Part shown: piece by piece, positions 23,001 through 38,000 of the stretch | Numbering within the stretch: the stretch's first letter is position 1 | Layout: every line of letters begins with the position of its first letter | Source: Yponomeuta sedellus | Lineage: Eukaryota; Arthropoda; Insecta; Lepidoptera; Yponomeutidae | Assembly: GCA_934045075.1 (NCBI GenBank) | Contig: OW203724.1 | Location: forward strand, 22,225,721 to 22,289,720 | Direction: 5' to 3' | DNA length: 64,000 nt | Made by a program: the position numbers and the translations under genes | The notes under the pieces: model-generated | Seen by the model: only the letters and a program-made list of their open reading frames with translations | What the model was told of the DNA's origin: nothing | The model's database searches: none

Positions 23001-26000
23001 GGTAGAGACCCTAGCCTCGGCATACTAATAATGTATTTTTTTACGTAGCCTTACCTGCCTTCTCTCAGAAAGAGAGAGTATAAGCTCGAATTAATTACAC
23101 GCGTGCCCATCGCGGCTTGGCAATTTCAAGCGCTGAAGTTTTTGATCACCATAATAAGAATACATGAATACTGAAAATAACAGGTAAACTAACACCAGTA
23201 ACTTTGTTGGTAGTAAAAACTTCATTCTTATTATAAAATTTTACATTTCAAATGTTTTTTTTTTAAATATTTTAACTTAACTTGTAATATAATTATAGGC
23301 TCAGCTCGAAGCTCGAAGAACTGATGGCCGTTGGGGCGAATAAGTTCTGACCTGACGACCACGGACCGGACGACGCAGCGTGGGCAGGCCGTCCACCAGA
23401 TGGTCTGACCACCGGGTCACCGGGCCACCTGTGTGGAGTCGCTGGATGCGGACGACATAAGACCGTGAAGCTTTTGTAAAATCACGGAGGAGGCCTATGT
23501 CCTGCAGTGGGCGTCAAATGGCTGACGATGATAATAATAAAGTACAGCTTCTACAATATAGATAGATAATATTCTTTACTGTACAGAAATTACAGTAACA
23601 GAAATTTTATAAAAAAATATAGTACAAATGGTGGCCTTATTACTTAAAGAAATTTCTTCCAGGCAACCATATACGGAGACATGAGAGAAATTAGAGACGG
23701 GTAGTCGGTGCAATACAGAAATATTGAAATTAAGAATTCAACAAAAGGAGACGGATACACTTTCATACATTCTTGGGCCCGGGTGTAAAAAGTTGAAAGA
23801 GATGTCAATTTAGAGCTTATATATTAGCAAAACATCTCGGAAAATTCTGCGGATTTTGGCAATCTGAGAGCAGAGTTATAAGAGATTTAGTAAAAGTGAG
23901 GCTATGCAACAAGCTGACAATGAAACTCATACTAAACTTATCCGTGTCCGTACAAGTTAAGCAAGATCGTAAGTCTGTAGAAAGAAAGCACTGGTTGGAG
24001 AATTATAATAACAAAAAAACAGGAAACACACTCAAAACGCACTAAACGATACGAGAAAACGAGTGATCTTAGATTGAGTCAGGGAGCTGTCACGCCTGTC
24101 ACCCTGTCACTGTAACAGATTAAAAATTCAGTTGACAAACACGGGTTACTACATGCAGACTAATCAATTAAAGTAATGGGCATCCTATTTTATTAGGGTC
24201 ATAAACTTATTTTTAAGATTTCTCGTCTTCCAGATTGTGAATTGAGCTCATTTTTTATATTTTAAAATAGAAAAATATATCCATTTTTTTAAACCATATC
24301 TCAACTATTTACAATGGGGCCCAGAAATCCCAGTCTCCTTTATGCCTCGGGCTCTAGAGCAGGCTTCGGTTTTCGCCGAAAGCCCACGAGTGTAATACTA
24401 CCTCCTGCTCTTTATAAAACTTTTATTTACTATTTTGAAAAGTCACCTATGTTAAGTGTCATATTAGTTGCGCTTTTTCTATTACACGAATATATCTGAT
24501 TCTGTTCGGTAGTAGCTGAGATATATTCTAAAAGCTAACAGACTGTATGTAAACACGCTAAGTGTTTACATACAGCGCTTGCTAAGTACAATGACCTAAC
24601 TAAGAGGCTAACTGCGGAAATCTCAAGTATAGTTAACCTGAACTAACCTGGCTAAGACAAGGCTCCTTGACGAGGCTCCCGTAGTCAGCGATGATGATGT
24701 TATAGTTTCCTTTCGTGAAGTAGGCTTTCCGCATATCAGTGCTGGGGGAGAGGTTTCTGCCGCCGCCGAAGCCGTGCACCACGACCTTTGTTGGATGGTC
24801 TGGGTTGAAGCGGCTGTAGTGGAGGGATTCGTTGTCTAAGGTATTGAGGAGCTCGCCGTTCTCTTGGGTTGTTCTGGAATTATGCCAAGTGTATGATTAT
24901 TATTATTGCATTGAGTGAGGATCTTTCCGCGGGTGTCGTAAAAGACGACTAAGGGACACAAACTGGGGAGTGGGCAGCAGCGCCCCTGCAGTACAATTCC
25001 ACCGAACTACGATCCCCATCCCGCATGCCCAGCGTGGGGATTATGGGCATTACCCCCTATGATAGCACAACGTGGCGCTATTTAGGGGAGGGCTATGTCC
25101 AGCAGTGGACTAGTATAGCCTGACGACGATGACGACGACTGAGTGAGGATGGCTAAAGACAGAAGGAAGTAGTGGGCCTTTGGTCTATGACCAGCAGTGG
25201 ACAAGTACGGGCTTATTTTGTCGTTATCACAACTTTCAGGGTACCTGTTCTTAGTTCTTACTCAACAAATCTAAGTTATATATTAAAATCTGACCGCCGC
25301 ACTCAGAAACGTCAATTAAAAGTTAATCCACGTTAAGTGTGCTGTCTTCCTTTTCTGTTTCTTTGATAATAAGTGAAAGATAATGATTGAACGTCTCTGA
25401 GTGCGGCAGACTGTTGAAATTACGGTTGAATCCTTCCAGTGAGGGACACGAACTCAAATCACCATAGTTTAAATCGGTCACATTTTATTGCGACAGTTGA
25501 TAATTATATCAGTGGCATAGGAATAGCATTGCTTGGATTTGTGTGTGCAAACGGTGCAATTGGTATGTACGCGAAACAACATTCTAATAACGTGAACCGA
25601 GAATGTTACCTATATTTATTTAACTGTTTTGTCACCCGAAACATGTACGGATCTGTCTTACAATCGTCCACCAACCCGGACTTGACCCCATGATGGAGTT
25701 TTTGCCTAGCATTCCTGCGATGCAGGAAGAGACCCGTACCCCAGCAGTGGGGACATACAACAGTTGATATCTATGATATCGACATACCTTGTATATAAAT
25801 AAAACTGCATCTTCGGGTGAGGGCAGCGATACGGCGGTGGTATGCATGACGTGGTGTTCAGGAGGTCTCTTACTGACTGAGGTTTCTTCTCCTGACGAGG
25901 TCTTCTATTTCTGGTCTGGCTGGATATGACTGAAAGGAACCAGGAGAATAATATGAGAAACTATTGTTAAACCGACTGCGATAAAACCTAAAATGCGGGC

Positions 26001-29000
26001 CATGTATTTGGCTCGTATGTTAGTATAAATAAGTTAGTATAATTTCCATTATATTATATATAGTTAGTATAATTTCCCGACGTAACGACAGGAAATAAGG
26101 TAATTACGTTTTACCTAATAAATAATCGCGATTAAACCCGTTTAAAATATAACTATATCCTTCGTTTCACTATCGTTTGGCGTATCTATTCACTTAATCA
26201 ACTAAGTACAGTCTTTTATAATATACCTCGGCTACTATCGGATAGAATCGAATATATTCGTGAATTAGAAATATCGGAACTAATATGACACTTAATTTAC
26301 ATAACATTTCAAAATAGTGAAGAAAAGTTTTCCACAGAGCAGGAAGCAGTACACTCGTGTGCTTTCGGCGAAAGCCGAAGCCTACTCTAGAGCCCGATTT
26401 ATATTCTAAAATCGAACAGACTGTAATTAACATAGTCTATTTTACGTTGTTTTTGTATTTTATTGCGATATTTAAACCATTTTTCAATTTCAATTTCAAA
26501 TTAAGTTGATATTAAAGTTAAGCGCTTTTGAGGTACAATTTTAAATTAACGGGAAATAAAGCAAGCCCTGCAGTACAATTCCACCGAACTGCGATCCCCA
26601 ACCCGCATGCCCAGCGTGGGGATTATGGGCATTACCCCCTATGATAGCACAACGTGGCGCTCTTTAGGGGAGGGCTTCATCCAGCAATGGACTAGTATAG
26701 CCTGACGACGACGACGAAGCAAGTCATATTACCAGTCTACGTTTATTTATGCAATACTTCGCAACATAGGCATCTGTGAACGGCTGCGGTGGGTTTAAAC
26801 TTTCAATATCAACAGTCTCCATTTATTTAAACTTTGCTGGTCGACCAAATAGGGGATATATTAGCAAAGGGGAAGATACAAAGTACCCGGAACCGTCGTG
26901 CGTGCATGCAACGACTTATGAACGTTGATGAAGCGAAGGTGATCTGTCAGGATCGTGGCAAGTGGCAGTCCCTGGTCTCTCTGGGACATAGGTGTGAGGT
27001 TATGCATACCTAAATGTATGTATGCTAGTCCTATAGTCTAAAAAACAAATCGTTCATTAATCAAATAATATAAGCACGCCAATAGCTATTAATTGCTTCT
27101 GTATTATGGTCTACTAACACGCTTCCTGTGAAGGAAAACATCGTGAGGAAACCCGCGGCTTGGTTGGCTCCGCACGTATTGACTAGTCTTTCATAAGGGC
27201 TAGGCCGACGAAGCTGTCAGGATGGTATAGGTGCTGGGCAAGCCTACACCATCTATAAAAACCATGTCCCAGGCACTACAGCGTCGGAGTGGTCCCTTCA
27301 CCCATCTAGTGTGAGTGAAGATACCACTGGACGCTGTATTAATCATCTCATGAAGTAGATGCAAAAAGGCCAATATTATTATTATTATGGTCTACTAACC
27401 AATTGCAGCAAAATATAATTTCAGTGAAATTGTAATTATTTTTTAATTTATTTACAGAATCCGAATCAGAAATCGGTGGACTGATCATTATCATGATCAG
27501 TCCACCGCGGTCCACTGCTAGGTGTAGGCCTTTTCCCTCAAATGTCATCACTCCCAGTCCGGTCCAATGGTAACCCACGGAAATTAAATAGGCATATTTC
27601 AGGAGGAATTCTGAATCGCACGAGGCACCAATTGCAGGGGTTACTATATATTACTCGTAGTCTTGTATTCAAATCTTCAAAATCTTGCACCAAAATCTAT
27701 TTTTTTGACATTTTGTGGGATAACACATTATTGCTTAACAGCGTCCAGATAGTGTCAACAAAATAACCATTGCCCAACCAATATATCATATTACTATATT
27801 GGAAAACTGTGGGCTGGTTACTAAATTGAGAATTTCACTAAGTGAATACTTAACTAACGTCCTGTCTCGCTCTTTTCTGAGAAATTCGAAGAGACAGCAC
27901 TACAGTTAACTATTTCCGCAGCGCAATTCTCAATTCAGAAACTGGCCCAGATTATTCTTCATTGTATGTACAATTGTACACTACCCGGAATTACATAAAA
28001 CACTTAAACAACAACATAGTACAGTCCAATTGGCGGCCTTATTGCTAAAAGTAATTTCTTCCTGAAAAACATTGACGATAAAAAAATTATCAACTCAGAA
28101 ACTGACCGTACGCATTTGAGAGACTCGTTTCACCTGGATAGTACGATGACTCCTCGATGGTAGTACGATTATTAAGTAGGTACATTAATTGTCAAATTTT
28201 GACAGTTTATCACCGCAAAGCACTTTCCGTGCTTCGCAAGGCACGCTAAGCCGTTGGTGCCGGCTGTCATATAATGGCAGTCGTAAAGCCATGTCAGAGG
28301 CCTTATGGGCGGCTTGAAAACTTTTGACAGTGAGATCCGCCACTGTCTCACCATCCTCCACCAACCCGGACTTGGCCCCCGTGGTGGAGTATGGCCTAAC
28401 CTTCCTGCGATGCAGGAAGAGACCCGTGCCCCAGCAGTGGGGACATATAAGGGTTGATAACGATCACCGCAAAACGGCGTAACTCGTGCCATCGTACTAG
28501 ACAGGCAGGTAAGATGACTCAATGAAAATGAAACCCAGCTGATTGCAGACAACATCGCACTTATAAAAGAATCGCTATTGCAGACATATTATCACACATT
28601 TAAAAAAGAAGTTTATCGACCAAGAGATTTATCAGCAAATCGTAATTCTAGCTGGCGACAATCAGAGCGTGTCTCTCCATCGAGTGAGTGAATTAATTGT
28701 AATATAAAATAACGTACAACCCAACTTCTGAGCATAAATTTTTAAGCAGACGGCCCAACCTCCATATGCCTAATTGTTTTTTTATTTACTAAGAAATAAA
28801 TAAGTATAGGAAGTCCCGGCGGAGACTGAAAAACAGCATTAATGCTCAGACTCAGGCTATTTCAAAAGTGTAAATTAACTTATGTGACCAGAGCCAGATA
28901 GCCAGAGGTCGCGGGTTAGAATCCCGGCCTGGGTGGAATTTTTAGCTTCTAAATAGGTTTTTTTAAAATTATGTGACTATTTCCGAAGTGTAGTAAATTA

Positions 29001-32000
29001 TGTATTTTTTAGGTAATTTGTTACTTTATAAGAAAGTTCTTTTTATTTTTATATTTCAGAATGAGTTACATTCGTGAATTTTCGTTCCGTTTGTTTAGTT
29101 AGTTAGTTAGTAAACAATTTACTAAAGGCAACGTTCGTAAAGAGAAAAAAATCTATAATTTATAGAATCCCTGATTTTTTCAATAAAAATAATTCAGGAA
29201 ATAACTCACAGAACAAAGGTTGTTGCTAATCACAAACTATTATGTGAAATAATAAAAATATTTTAATCTTATCTTATTATTTATTTTCTGTTGTGTACAT
29301 TAAAAGGTTTTACTCCAATCTAATGTTATAATTTAAGTGGAGTGTCATAAGGGGCATAGTATACATAGTAGTTCTCTATAGTACACAAACGGCGGTCTGG
29401 TCACCAAAAGCAACCTCTTCCAGACAACGTTAGAACAGAAGTAACTGTCAATAGGGACCCGAACATTACTAAGAAATCCGTAAAACACCTAGGTACCTAT
29501 TCCAAGGACAACTACATTTCTTGCGACGCCAATTGCCTCGGTATCTAGTTGCGTTGTAGTTACAAAATCAGCCAAAGGCTAATTTGACATAACATAACAT
29601 AATCTCACACAGAGTGCTTAGTGCAAGTTTGACAGATCCAATCGAATAACTTTAAGTAAGTTATCCGTTCGTATGAGTATGAGTAAGTTAATCGTTCGAA
29701 CTGGCAAAACGCTGTCACAGTAGAACTCGCACTTGCGTTTATTAGTGTTTTGGCTGGTAAACGTGTTCACTTCTCAACGTAAACCATTACAACTCACACT
29801 CAGCAATTTTAATTTCCATACTTGTCGCTAGGTGGCGCTTCCTCGATGCAATAGAAATATGAGTTTACGTTAACGCGATCGAGTAGTTAAAAAACTCGCA
29901 TTAACCACTCTGTATCACGCAATTAGCGACAAGGTTTTGCCACTTGCCACGATCCTACGTAAAATATCTCTTTCGCTTCATCAATGAAAACGACGGAACT
30001 AATGGACTGTATGAATGCTTTCTGATAGATAATAAAAGCGTAGAAATCTCCGTAATATTATGATTTTAATGAACAAAGTACAGGCAGAAAAACTTACTAC
30101 TTGACAACCAAAATATGATGATGCAAGTGATGCCAATTACTTCAGCCAGATGTTGCTGCCTGTACGTAATACAGAGAGTATTGTAAAGAGGTTCGAAATT
30201 TCATTGATGCTGGTAAGTCGCCCATTAGCTCAGTTGGGAAAGCGCTGGCGCAGTTAACCAGAGGTCGCGGGTTCGAGTCCCGGTATCGGTGGAATTTTTA
30301 GCGTATAAAAAGGTTTAAAAATTATTGTCCTTAGCACGGGTTAGTGCATTAAAAAGAATATAACCAACATATTTCAATCACTTCAACCATCTGACGTATG
30401 AACACTCTTTTGTAGAACGATATAAAAAATCGAGTAAACAGCGAGGTTCGCTAGAATTAATATTCATAGTCCTTGCATGCATGCACTCCGGTTTCCGGTA
30501 CTTTTTATCTTTCCCTTTGTTAATACCTTCCACATTGGCTCGAAGAATGTCCACCTGGGACGAACGGTCTTTCCACCTACATTTGCTCGATAAATTTCTT
30601 TCTACAATTTTTCTTTCCTCATCCTGTTGATATGTCCAAACCAACGCAACATTCCTGTCTCAATTCTCGTCACTACATCCTCTTTTAGTTCGCAACGTTC
30701 TCTAATCAAACTAGTGCGTATCCTGTCTATTTTAATAACACATAATTGTGGAAATGACGAGATTTAACAGTAATTTACTATTGCTGTGATACAGTCGCCC
30801 ATAACGTACCTACTTAACTACCAGCAATTAGTTGATGACTGATGAGGTTCAAGTCGGAATGTCTTAAAATTTTGTTAACCTACTGTCAACAAAATTTTGC
30901 AGAAACGTAGTCTTATTTTTATAAAAAAAACTTAAAAGTCACTCCTCTGTTGCAGCTGCAGTCTGTGGTTAATGATTCTGTCCAACTTGTGGCTTGTCGT
31001 CCTACGCTGCGCTTGCCGAGAAATATGGTTTCCAGTCCAGAACGTCTTAGCCCCATCGGCCATCAGTTCTGCGTGCTAAATACGTAATAAAAATAATTAT
31101 GAAAAATGGAGTTCTTACATTGAATTCATTGATTTCATTTTAAGCAGGTTATAAAAAATATAGGTACTAGAGCTTAACTAACCAAATTCATGAACGTTAA
31201 GTACCTACTTTATGTAAAAACATAAATATATTTTATGCGGTGTACCTGTACCTACCTGCTCAAATGTAAGGTATGGAATATTCGATTAAATAGCAAATTG
31301 ATTATTCTAGTCGACAAATATTTGTTTTTCAATATATCTCCGTAAAAAGAGCTGATCCAGTCACCAATCTAACACATTGAGCAATTTAAAAACCTATTTA
31401 TTATTTGTTCCTTAGCACGAGTTAGTGCATTAAAAATAAAAATAGTGTAACATTGAGCAATGTTTAGCTAGTACAATCGACATCAGCTCAACACTTACAC
31501 TTTGGTTGCAAAGTCATCCTTAACGTTACTGATTAAAGTGCACTTCGATATCAACCCTTGTATGTCCCCAGTGCTGGGGCACGGGTCTCTTCCTGCATCG
31601 CAGGAAGGTTAGGCCATACTCCACCACGGGGGCCAAGTCCTTGTTGGTGGAGGATTGTAAGACAGTGGCGGGCCTTACTGTCAGAAGAGCACTTATGGAT
31701 AGGTTTATGTGTTGTCTTGGTCAGTTATTCCGTCGAGAACATTATAGATTACATAGCTGATTTTCGTTACTCCTCAGCGAACTCTTTGGTTAAAATATAA
31801 CTGTGCTAAGGAACAAATCTAAAAACCTATTTAGAGGTGAAATTTTTAGCCTCTAAATAGGGTTTTAAATTTGTTCCTTAGCACGGGTTAGTGCATTAAA
31901 AATAAAAATAGTATAATCATGTGGGTACAGTGATATCGTTCCGATGTTAAACCTAACTGCAAAGTAGGTAGTCGGGGCTGTAAGTAATGCAATTTGCTTA

Positions 32001-35000
32001 AGTCAGATGTCGCTGCCTGTACGTAATACAGAGAATAGTGTAAAGAGGTTCGAAATTTCACTGATGCCGTAAGTCGCCCATTGGCTCAATTGGTAGAGCG
32101 CTGGCACGGATAGCCAGAGGTTGCGGGTTCGAATCCCGGCATGGGTGAAATTTTTAGCCTCTAAATAGGTTTTTAAATTTGTTCCTTAGCACGGGTTAGT
32201 GCATTAAAAATAAAAATAGTATAATTAACAAGATTTGTTTTTCACTTTTTAAGGTACATGTTTTTTTCCATTGGAGGCGATAGTTAGCACCGCGAAGCGC
32301 CTTAACTATTCGCGATGGGTGGTAACGCACCTACATAATATCTTAATATATTCTGGTTAACACTGTTGGTGAGTCACGAAAGTGCCTGTTTGTCTTTATG
32401 TAACGTTTTGCAAGTAAAACGGCAGTCATAATATTGGAAACCGGTTTATTTAGCCTACAGAGCTCTGTTTCATACTTCATCACCCGTGATAGTTTTTCTT
32501 TTAAGTTCATTACCTGATTTTTTTTACGTTTCTACAACCCGCCGTGGGGAGACGCTCTAATCTGACAAAAAAAATACTTTTTAAGATTTATTTTTCCCAA
32601 ACGGGACCTTAAATTGAAAAGCGACTAATTCGACTAATTTAGGTGTAGTTTATCTAATTATTTTTGTTTTATTCTACCGTTTAGTTGTTATAATAAGTAT
32701 AACGACTAGACCAACTCGGCAGTCAAGCCTAGTTGGAAGGAGTCTCGAGAGAAACAATTTTCATCTACATTATGGCTCTTACTAATAAACAACGTATAAG
32801 CCTGGTATAGTTACACAGTGGTTTGTTCACGTCATTTGAATGTAATTTTCAGTTGGAAGAAAAGAGACAAAACACTGCATAGTTATACAATACTTACACC
32901 AAGTTTATTAGTAAGGCTGTAAGTATGTGTTTTATGAGAAGAATAAAAAAGTTAGAAGTTCGTAACTTAAAATTTAAACTAATTTTAAGTGGAAGCGCTC
33001 GTGGCGTAGTCGAACCGAATGATTGGAATCCATCACTCGAGTTGAGGAACAACAGGCGCGATCAGGTGCAGGATGGGTGTTCGTCCTGTGACTACCGCTA
33101 GTTGCATTTTTTCAGAGCGCTTCCGTGCTTCGCAGAGCACGTTAAGCCGTTGGTGCCGGCTGTCATGTAATGACAGTCGTTATTCGTTATGTCAGAGGCC
33201 TTATCAGCGGCTTAATAACTTCTGTAAGTAAAGTCCACCACTGTCTTACAATCCTCCTCCAACTCAGACTTGGCACTCGTGGTGGAGTATGGCCTAGCCT
33301 TCCTGCGATGTAGAAAGGGTTGATAAGTTGATCGATAAATTACAAACTTATAACTTTTTTTGCTACTTAAATGAGTAAATTTTAAGGCCTTAGTAAGATA
33401 CGAAGACGTGATTTAATCAAAGCATTCCTCTGTTCATTTGAGTATGTTCATTTAATTAATCTATTTTATGTCTTTTTTTGTTGAATCTCTGCCACCATAT
33501 ATAAATAAGAGTTTTAAGGAATTGTGTTTTAAACACAAGACAATTTTCCCGGCATGGGTGGAATTTGTAGCCTCTAAATAGGTTTTTAAAATTGTTAAAA
33601 TTGTCCTTAGCACGGGTTAGTGCATTAAAAATAAAAATAGTATAATCATAAGACAATTACTTTCTGACTACATTGTTTCCCTTTTACAACTAAGCTGAAA
33701 TCTCAGTTAATTAGTATCCAAAAAGGTATTACTGGTTAAAGAGACAGGAAGTTATCTTTGTGCCAAGAATAAAATACGGCAGTGATAAAACGGTAACCTT
33801 TTAGTTTTTATTCTACGTAATTTACAAAAGTAAACGGCGAGTAATAAGAATAAGAACCAGAAATAAAACCTTAATCACAAAAAAGAAAACGAAATCTGCC
33901 GGACTTCTCACAATGTAGATAGCCTTGTTTTTTGTGAAATAACACATATTATTACTTATACGTAAATCAACGTTATTGGTATTACTTTACTGGCAATTAA
34001 GCATTCATAGTGAGCCAGGATCAAGTCGCTGGGCCACACTGTCCTTATAAATCAGCCCTCCTTTATACAATTCCAGTTTTGTCACAGAAAACATTACCGA
34101 AAAAAACATTACTCCAAATTTCATACATCACACAAAATTTTGACATTTTTAGGCGATTGCGTTCGCAAAGTTCGTATGTGTTTTTTTTTTTGGTTTTTAA
34201 TAATAACACTTTTATGTGATTAACATATACCAACTTTGAATCTTACTCGTACCTTTTTGCTCACCCCTGAAACCGCAATATCAATGAATAAAAAATGACC
34301 CCTTGATCAGACTATAGCTGATTTTTGTTTGCTTCAGCCGCTTGGATTTTTGTAGCTTCAAATTTCTGTTTGAATTTTACTTACTCCAATCGATGTCAAC
34401 CCATGTATGTCTCCATTGCAGGGGCACAGGTCTCTTCCTGCATCGCAGGAAGGTTAGGCCATACTCCACCACGGGGGCCAAGTCCGGATTAGTGGAGGAT
34501 TTTAAGACTTAGTCCAATCAGCTATTTAAAAAAAACAGGTCCGTGACTTAAATAAGTTTTTTTTCACAGATGAATTTGTAATTGTGAAGGTGAAAGGTTA
34601 AGATCCGTAGGTGAGCAAGGTTATCTTCTAGGTAAATTAGATAATCTTATAATATTATAAATGTAAAAGTTTGTAAAGATGTTTTGATGTTTGTTACGTA
34701 ATCACACAATAACAGCTGAATGAATTTACATAAAACTTTGCGTACATACATAAACTTCTTGATATTTCGGGAACGGCGTTCCCGTGGGATAATATTTTCT
34801 TGTTATCGCAACTTTTTCTCAAGCCAAACTCTTAGATATTTATTGCGTTATCATGGAACAAGAAGTGTCAAGAATCAGATACCTGTCCATCTAAAAATCC
34901 TGGATAGAAAATGGCGCTGGATAGGACTTACACTACGCCGCGACAAGAGATGCCTGACCAGACAAGTATTTACGTACACCCCCTTAGGTAACCGAAAGAG

Positions 35001-38000
35001 AGGGCGGCCAAGGACCACCTGGAAAAGATCAATAGACCAAGAGGCCAGTCGATTGGCACTAGCTGGCCTGAATTGGAAGACGCCCCGAACCACCGTCAGA
35101 AGTGGAAATCTGTGGTCAAAGCCCTATGCTCCCCTAGAAGTTAAAGAACCGAAGAAGAAGAATATGGTTACAAGAATTTTATAAACGGATTCTGTGGCGG
35201 TACAAAGTTCCCCATGACAGCTAGTATGCTAATCAATCTCCCTTATTATTGTTACGCCCATGAACTCTACAAAACTCGTTTCAACACAATGACCTACACT
35301 GTGGATGGCAAAGAGCGATGGTTGAATAATGATAGACAAATTATGAAAATTACTTATCACATCATAGGTTGACACGATAACAGGTATTATTAATGCCGTT
35401 ATACTTTACTTGTAGAGTGATTTTACAACCTAGTAGTCCGTGAAGTTTTGAACACCTTCTTTGTTCCCTTTACTCCTCCGTCCGGTGTCTGGGGCTGACA
35501 CAAGGGCTTTCCATTTATCTCTGTTCATGTCTAGGGATGGCAGCTCCAGCCAAAATTTCGAAGACCTTAGCAAAATCATACTTGACTTCTAAGCTGGAAT
35601 CTGAGTCTTGCAGTGAGACGTTTACTAGTCAACCTTTCTTTTAATATAGAGAAAAACTTTCGACCTTTGCGTCTACGTATTTAGATGCTTTATAGAGCGT
35701 CTAGTGTCGCTTATTCTCATACTAGGTTAAATAACCACTCGGTAGTGGCAGTATCTGGAACATTGTTACTAATAAGATGACCTCCACGCATACTCTACCG
35801 CAGAGATTCTTAAAGCGGATTCGGCAGAATTCAAGAGTTCCGTGGTGAAGTCCCTGGAGTTTCGCAACCCACATTTTTTACAGAATCGTTACGTTATTTT
35901 GGTTGTTACATAATTCATGATATATACCTTTACTACTAGTTCAGAGATTCATCTACTATAGAGATACTATTGCGCATACTCTACTACAGAGATTTCTTAA
36001 CCGGATTCCGTGGAATTCTGTTCCGTGGAAAAGTCCCTGGGGTTTCGCAACCCACTTTTTTTACGGAATCGTTACATAATTTTGGCTGTAACATATTTTC
36101 TGAGATATGCTTTTACTACTAGTTTAGAGATTTACCTACTTTAGAGATACCACTGCGCATACGCCACTACAGAGATTTCTTAACCGGAGTGGAAAAGACC
36201 ATGGGGTGTAGCAACCCATATTTTTTACTGAATCGTTACATTATTTTGGCTGCTACATAATTACTGAAATATATTTTTACGACTAGTTTAGAGATTCATC
36301 TACTATAGAGACACTTCTACGCATTTTACTGAGATTTCTGAACCGGATTCTGCGGTATTCTATTCCGTGGAAAAGTCCCTGGGGTTTCGAAACTCATATT
36401 TTTTACTGAATCGTTATTATTTTGGCTGTTGCTTTTGAAAGCGTGAAATTAAACTATTTTTGTATGGTTCCTAGAAGGATGATTTGATGCTAATGTTATT
36501 TGAAAAAAATTACATTCCACATTTTTTCAACCTAATCTGGAATCTGGACGAGGGTGGCTATAAGCATTGATACTGACTTTGTTCTTTTATATTATTATGG
36601 AATAAAGAATTCAGTAATAATAGTATTGTTATATTACTGAAAAAGCATAAAAAAAGAACTCGTAACTAATAGAATTCAATCGTTTTTTTGAATACCCTCA
36701 TCGATGTCCGAAATTTGTGAACAATAATAAGTATTTTCTTTAGCCGTCAATATAAACAGCTATATCTGATCGTGGGTGTGCAGTGCTCGTAATTTTTTTT
36801 TGTGAGTGTGTATATGTGTGTGTGTATTATTTATGTATTTATGCATAATATTCATTTTTTATTTTTATTTATGTAAATTATTTGTATGTATCTGTTAATA
36901 ATTTTATTTATTCAAACTGTTATTGAGGCATGTATTTGGAACCTCTGATATTAATGTTTTCTATGTTTTTTTTTGTACATCTACTTCCTTCTCTAATGTA
37001 TTAGTCCAGTTCATCCGAAGGTTGTCTGAAAGAGATCACTTTTAGTGATAAGTCCGCCGTCTGTACTCTTAGGTAAAGAAATATCTGTGTAATTTCCATT
37101 TTTTTGTACAATAAAGTGTTCTCTATCTATCTATATGAGTAAGTGTGAGTATTTGTGTTATCGTGGTGATGGCATTGTCTAAACTGTGTGTAGTGATAAT
37201 CGTAATGTCTACATGCTAAAGCGTTTGCCTTATTGCGTGTATTGTGACAACATCAGGTCACATAACTTTCACTAAACGATACGTGCACTTTCCATTCATC
37301 CATGCATTGTACTCTGTGGAAGCGATAACGTGGACTGACTCATTAGCAAATTAATTTTGTGGTTGAACTATTAAATGGAGGTGTAATTAAACCGACGTAA
37401 ACTGTTGTGCAATGTGAAACAGGGTTTTGATTGAACCGCATCTCCGGTTGCCTCTTGTGAATCATATTCCTATTGGTTATATTATATTTACACTTTTGCC
37501 TGGATAGATCAGCGATTTGATAGCTGACTGTAAAACCGAAGATCTCGGGTTTGATCCCCGGCCGGCTCAAACTAGGAAATGAAATTTTCTAGTTTGTCTC
37601 GGGTATTGGATGTTATCTTAGTATTTATTGTATCCAATCTATAGTCGAGTTAGCACCTCTAACACAAGTCATTTCATTTCAATCAAGTCAAAAATAAGTT
37701 GTATGCATATGGCACGCTTTATTAGTGTATACATTGAAGACAGTGTCCTCGATTTTTGAGGAGCGGAAGCCTGGAGATCCATAGCACGGTGTTAACTTAT
37801 TTTGACTCCTGTCTTTTACTATATCATGTAGCATGCTAATACTAAGAGGTTACTAAGTTTTGAGAGCATTGTGTATCGGAAAAAATAAAATATATAAGTA
37901 TTTTTATCGTACTTCATTAAGTTTTGTAAATACAACTATGATAAAATTTGGTATTGTATTATTCTGTGAAAACTGCATATGTCTGTTGATCCCCAAAATA

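Noticed and set aside
24314..24499. Short ORF resembling that at 26194-26433, possible small membrane protein family
   Set aside because: The similarity is at the DNA level across an inverted repeat. Differences are not biased to third codon positions and one copy has an early stop.
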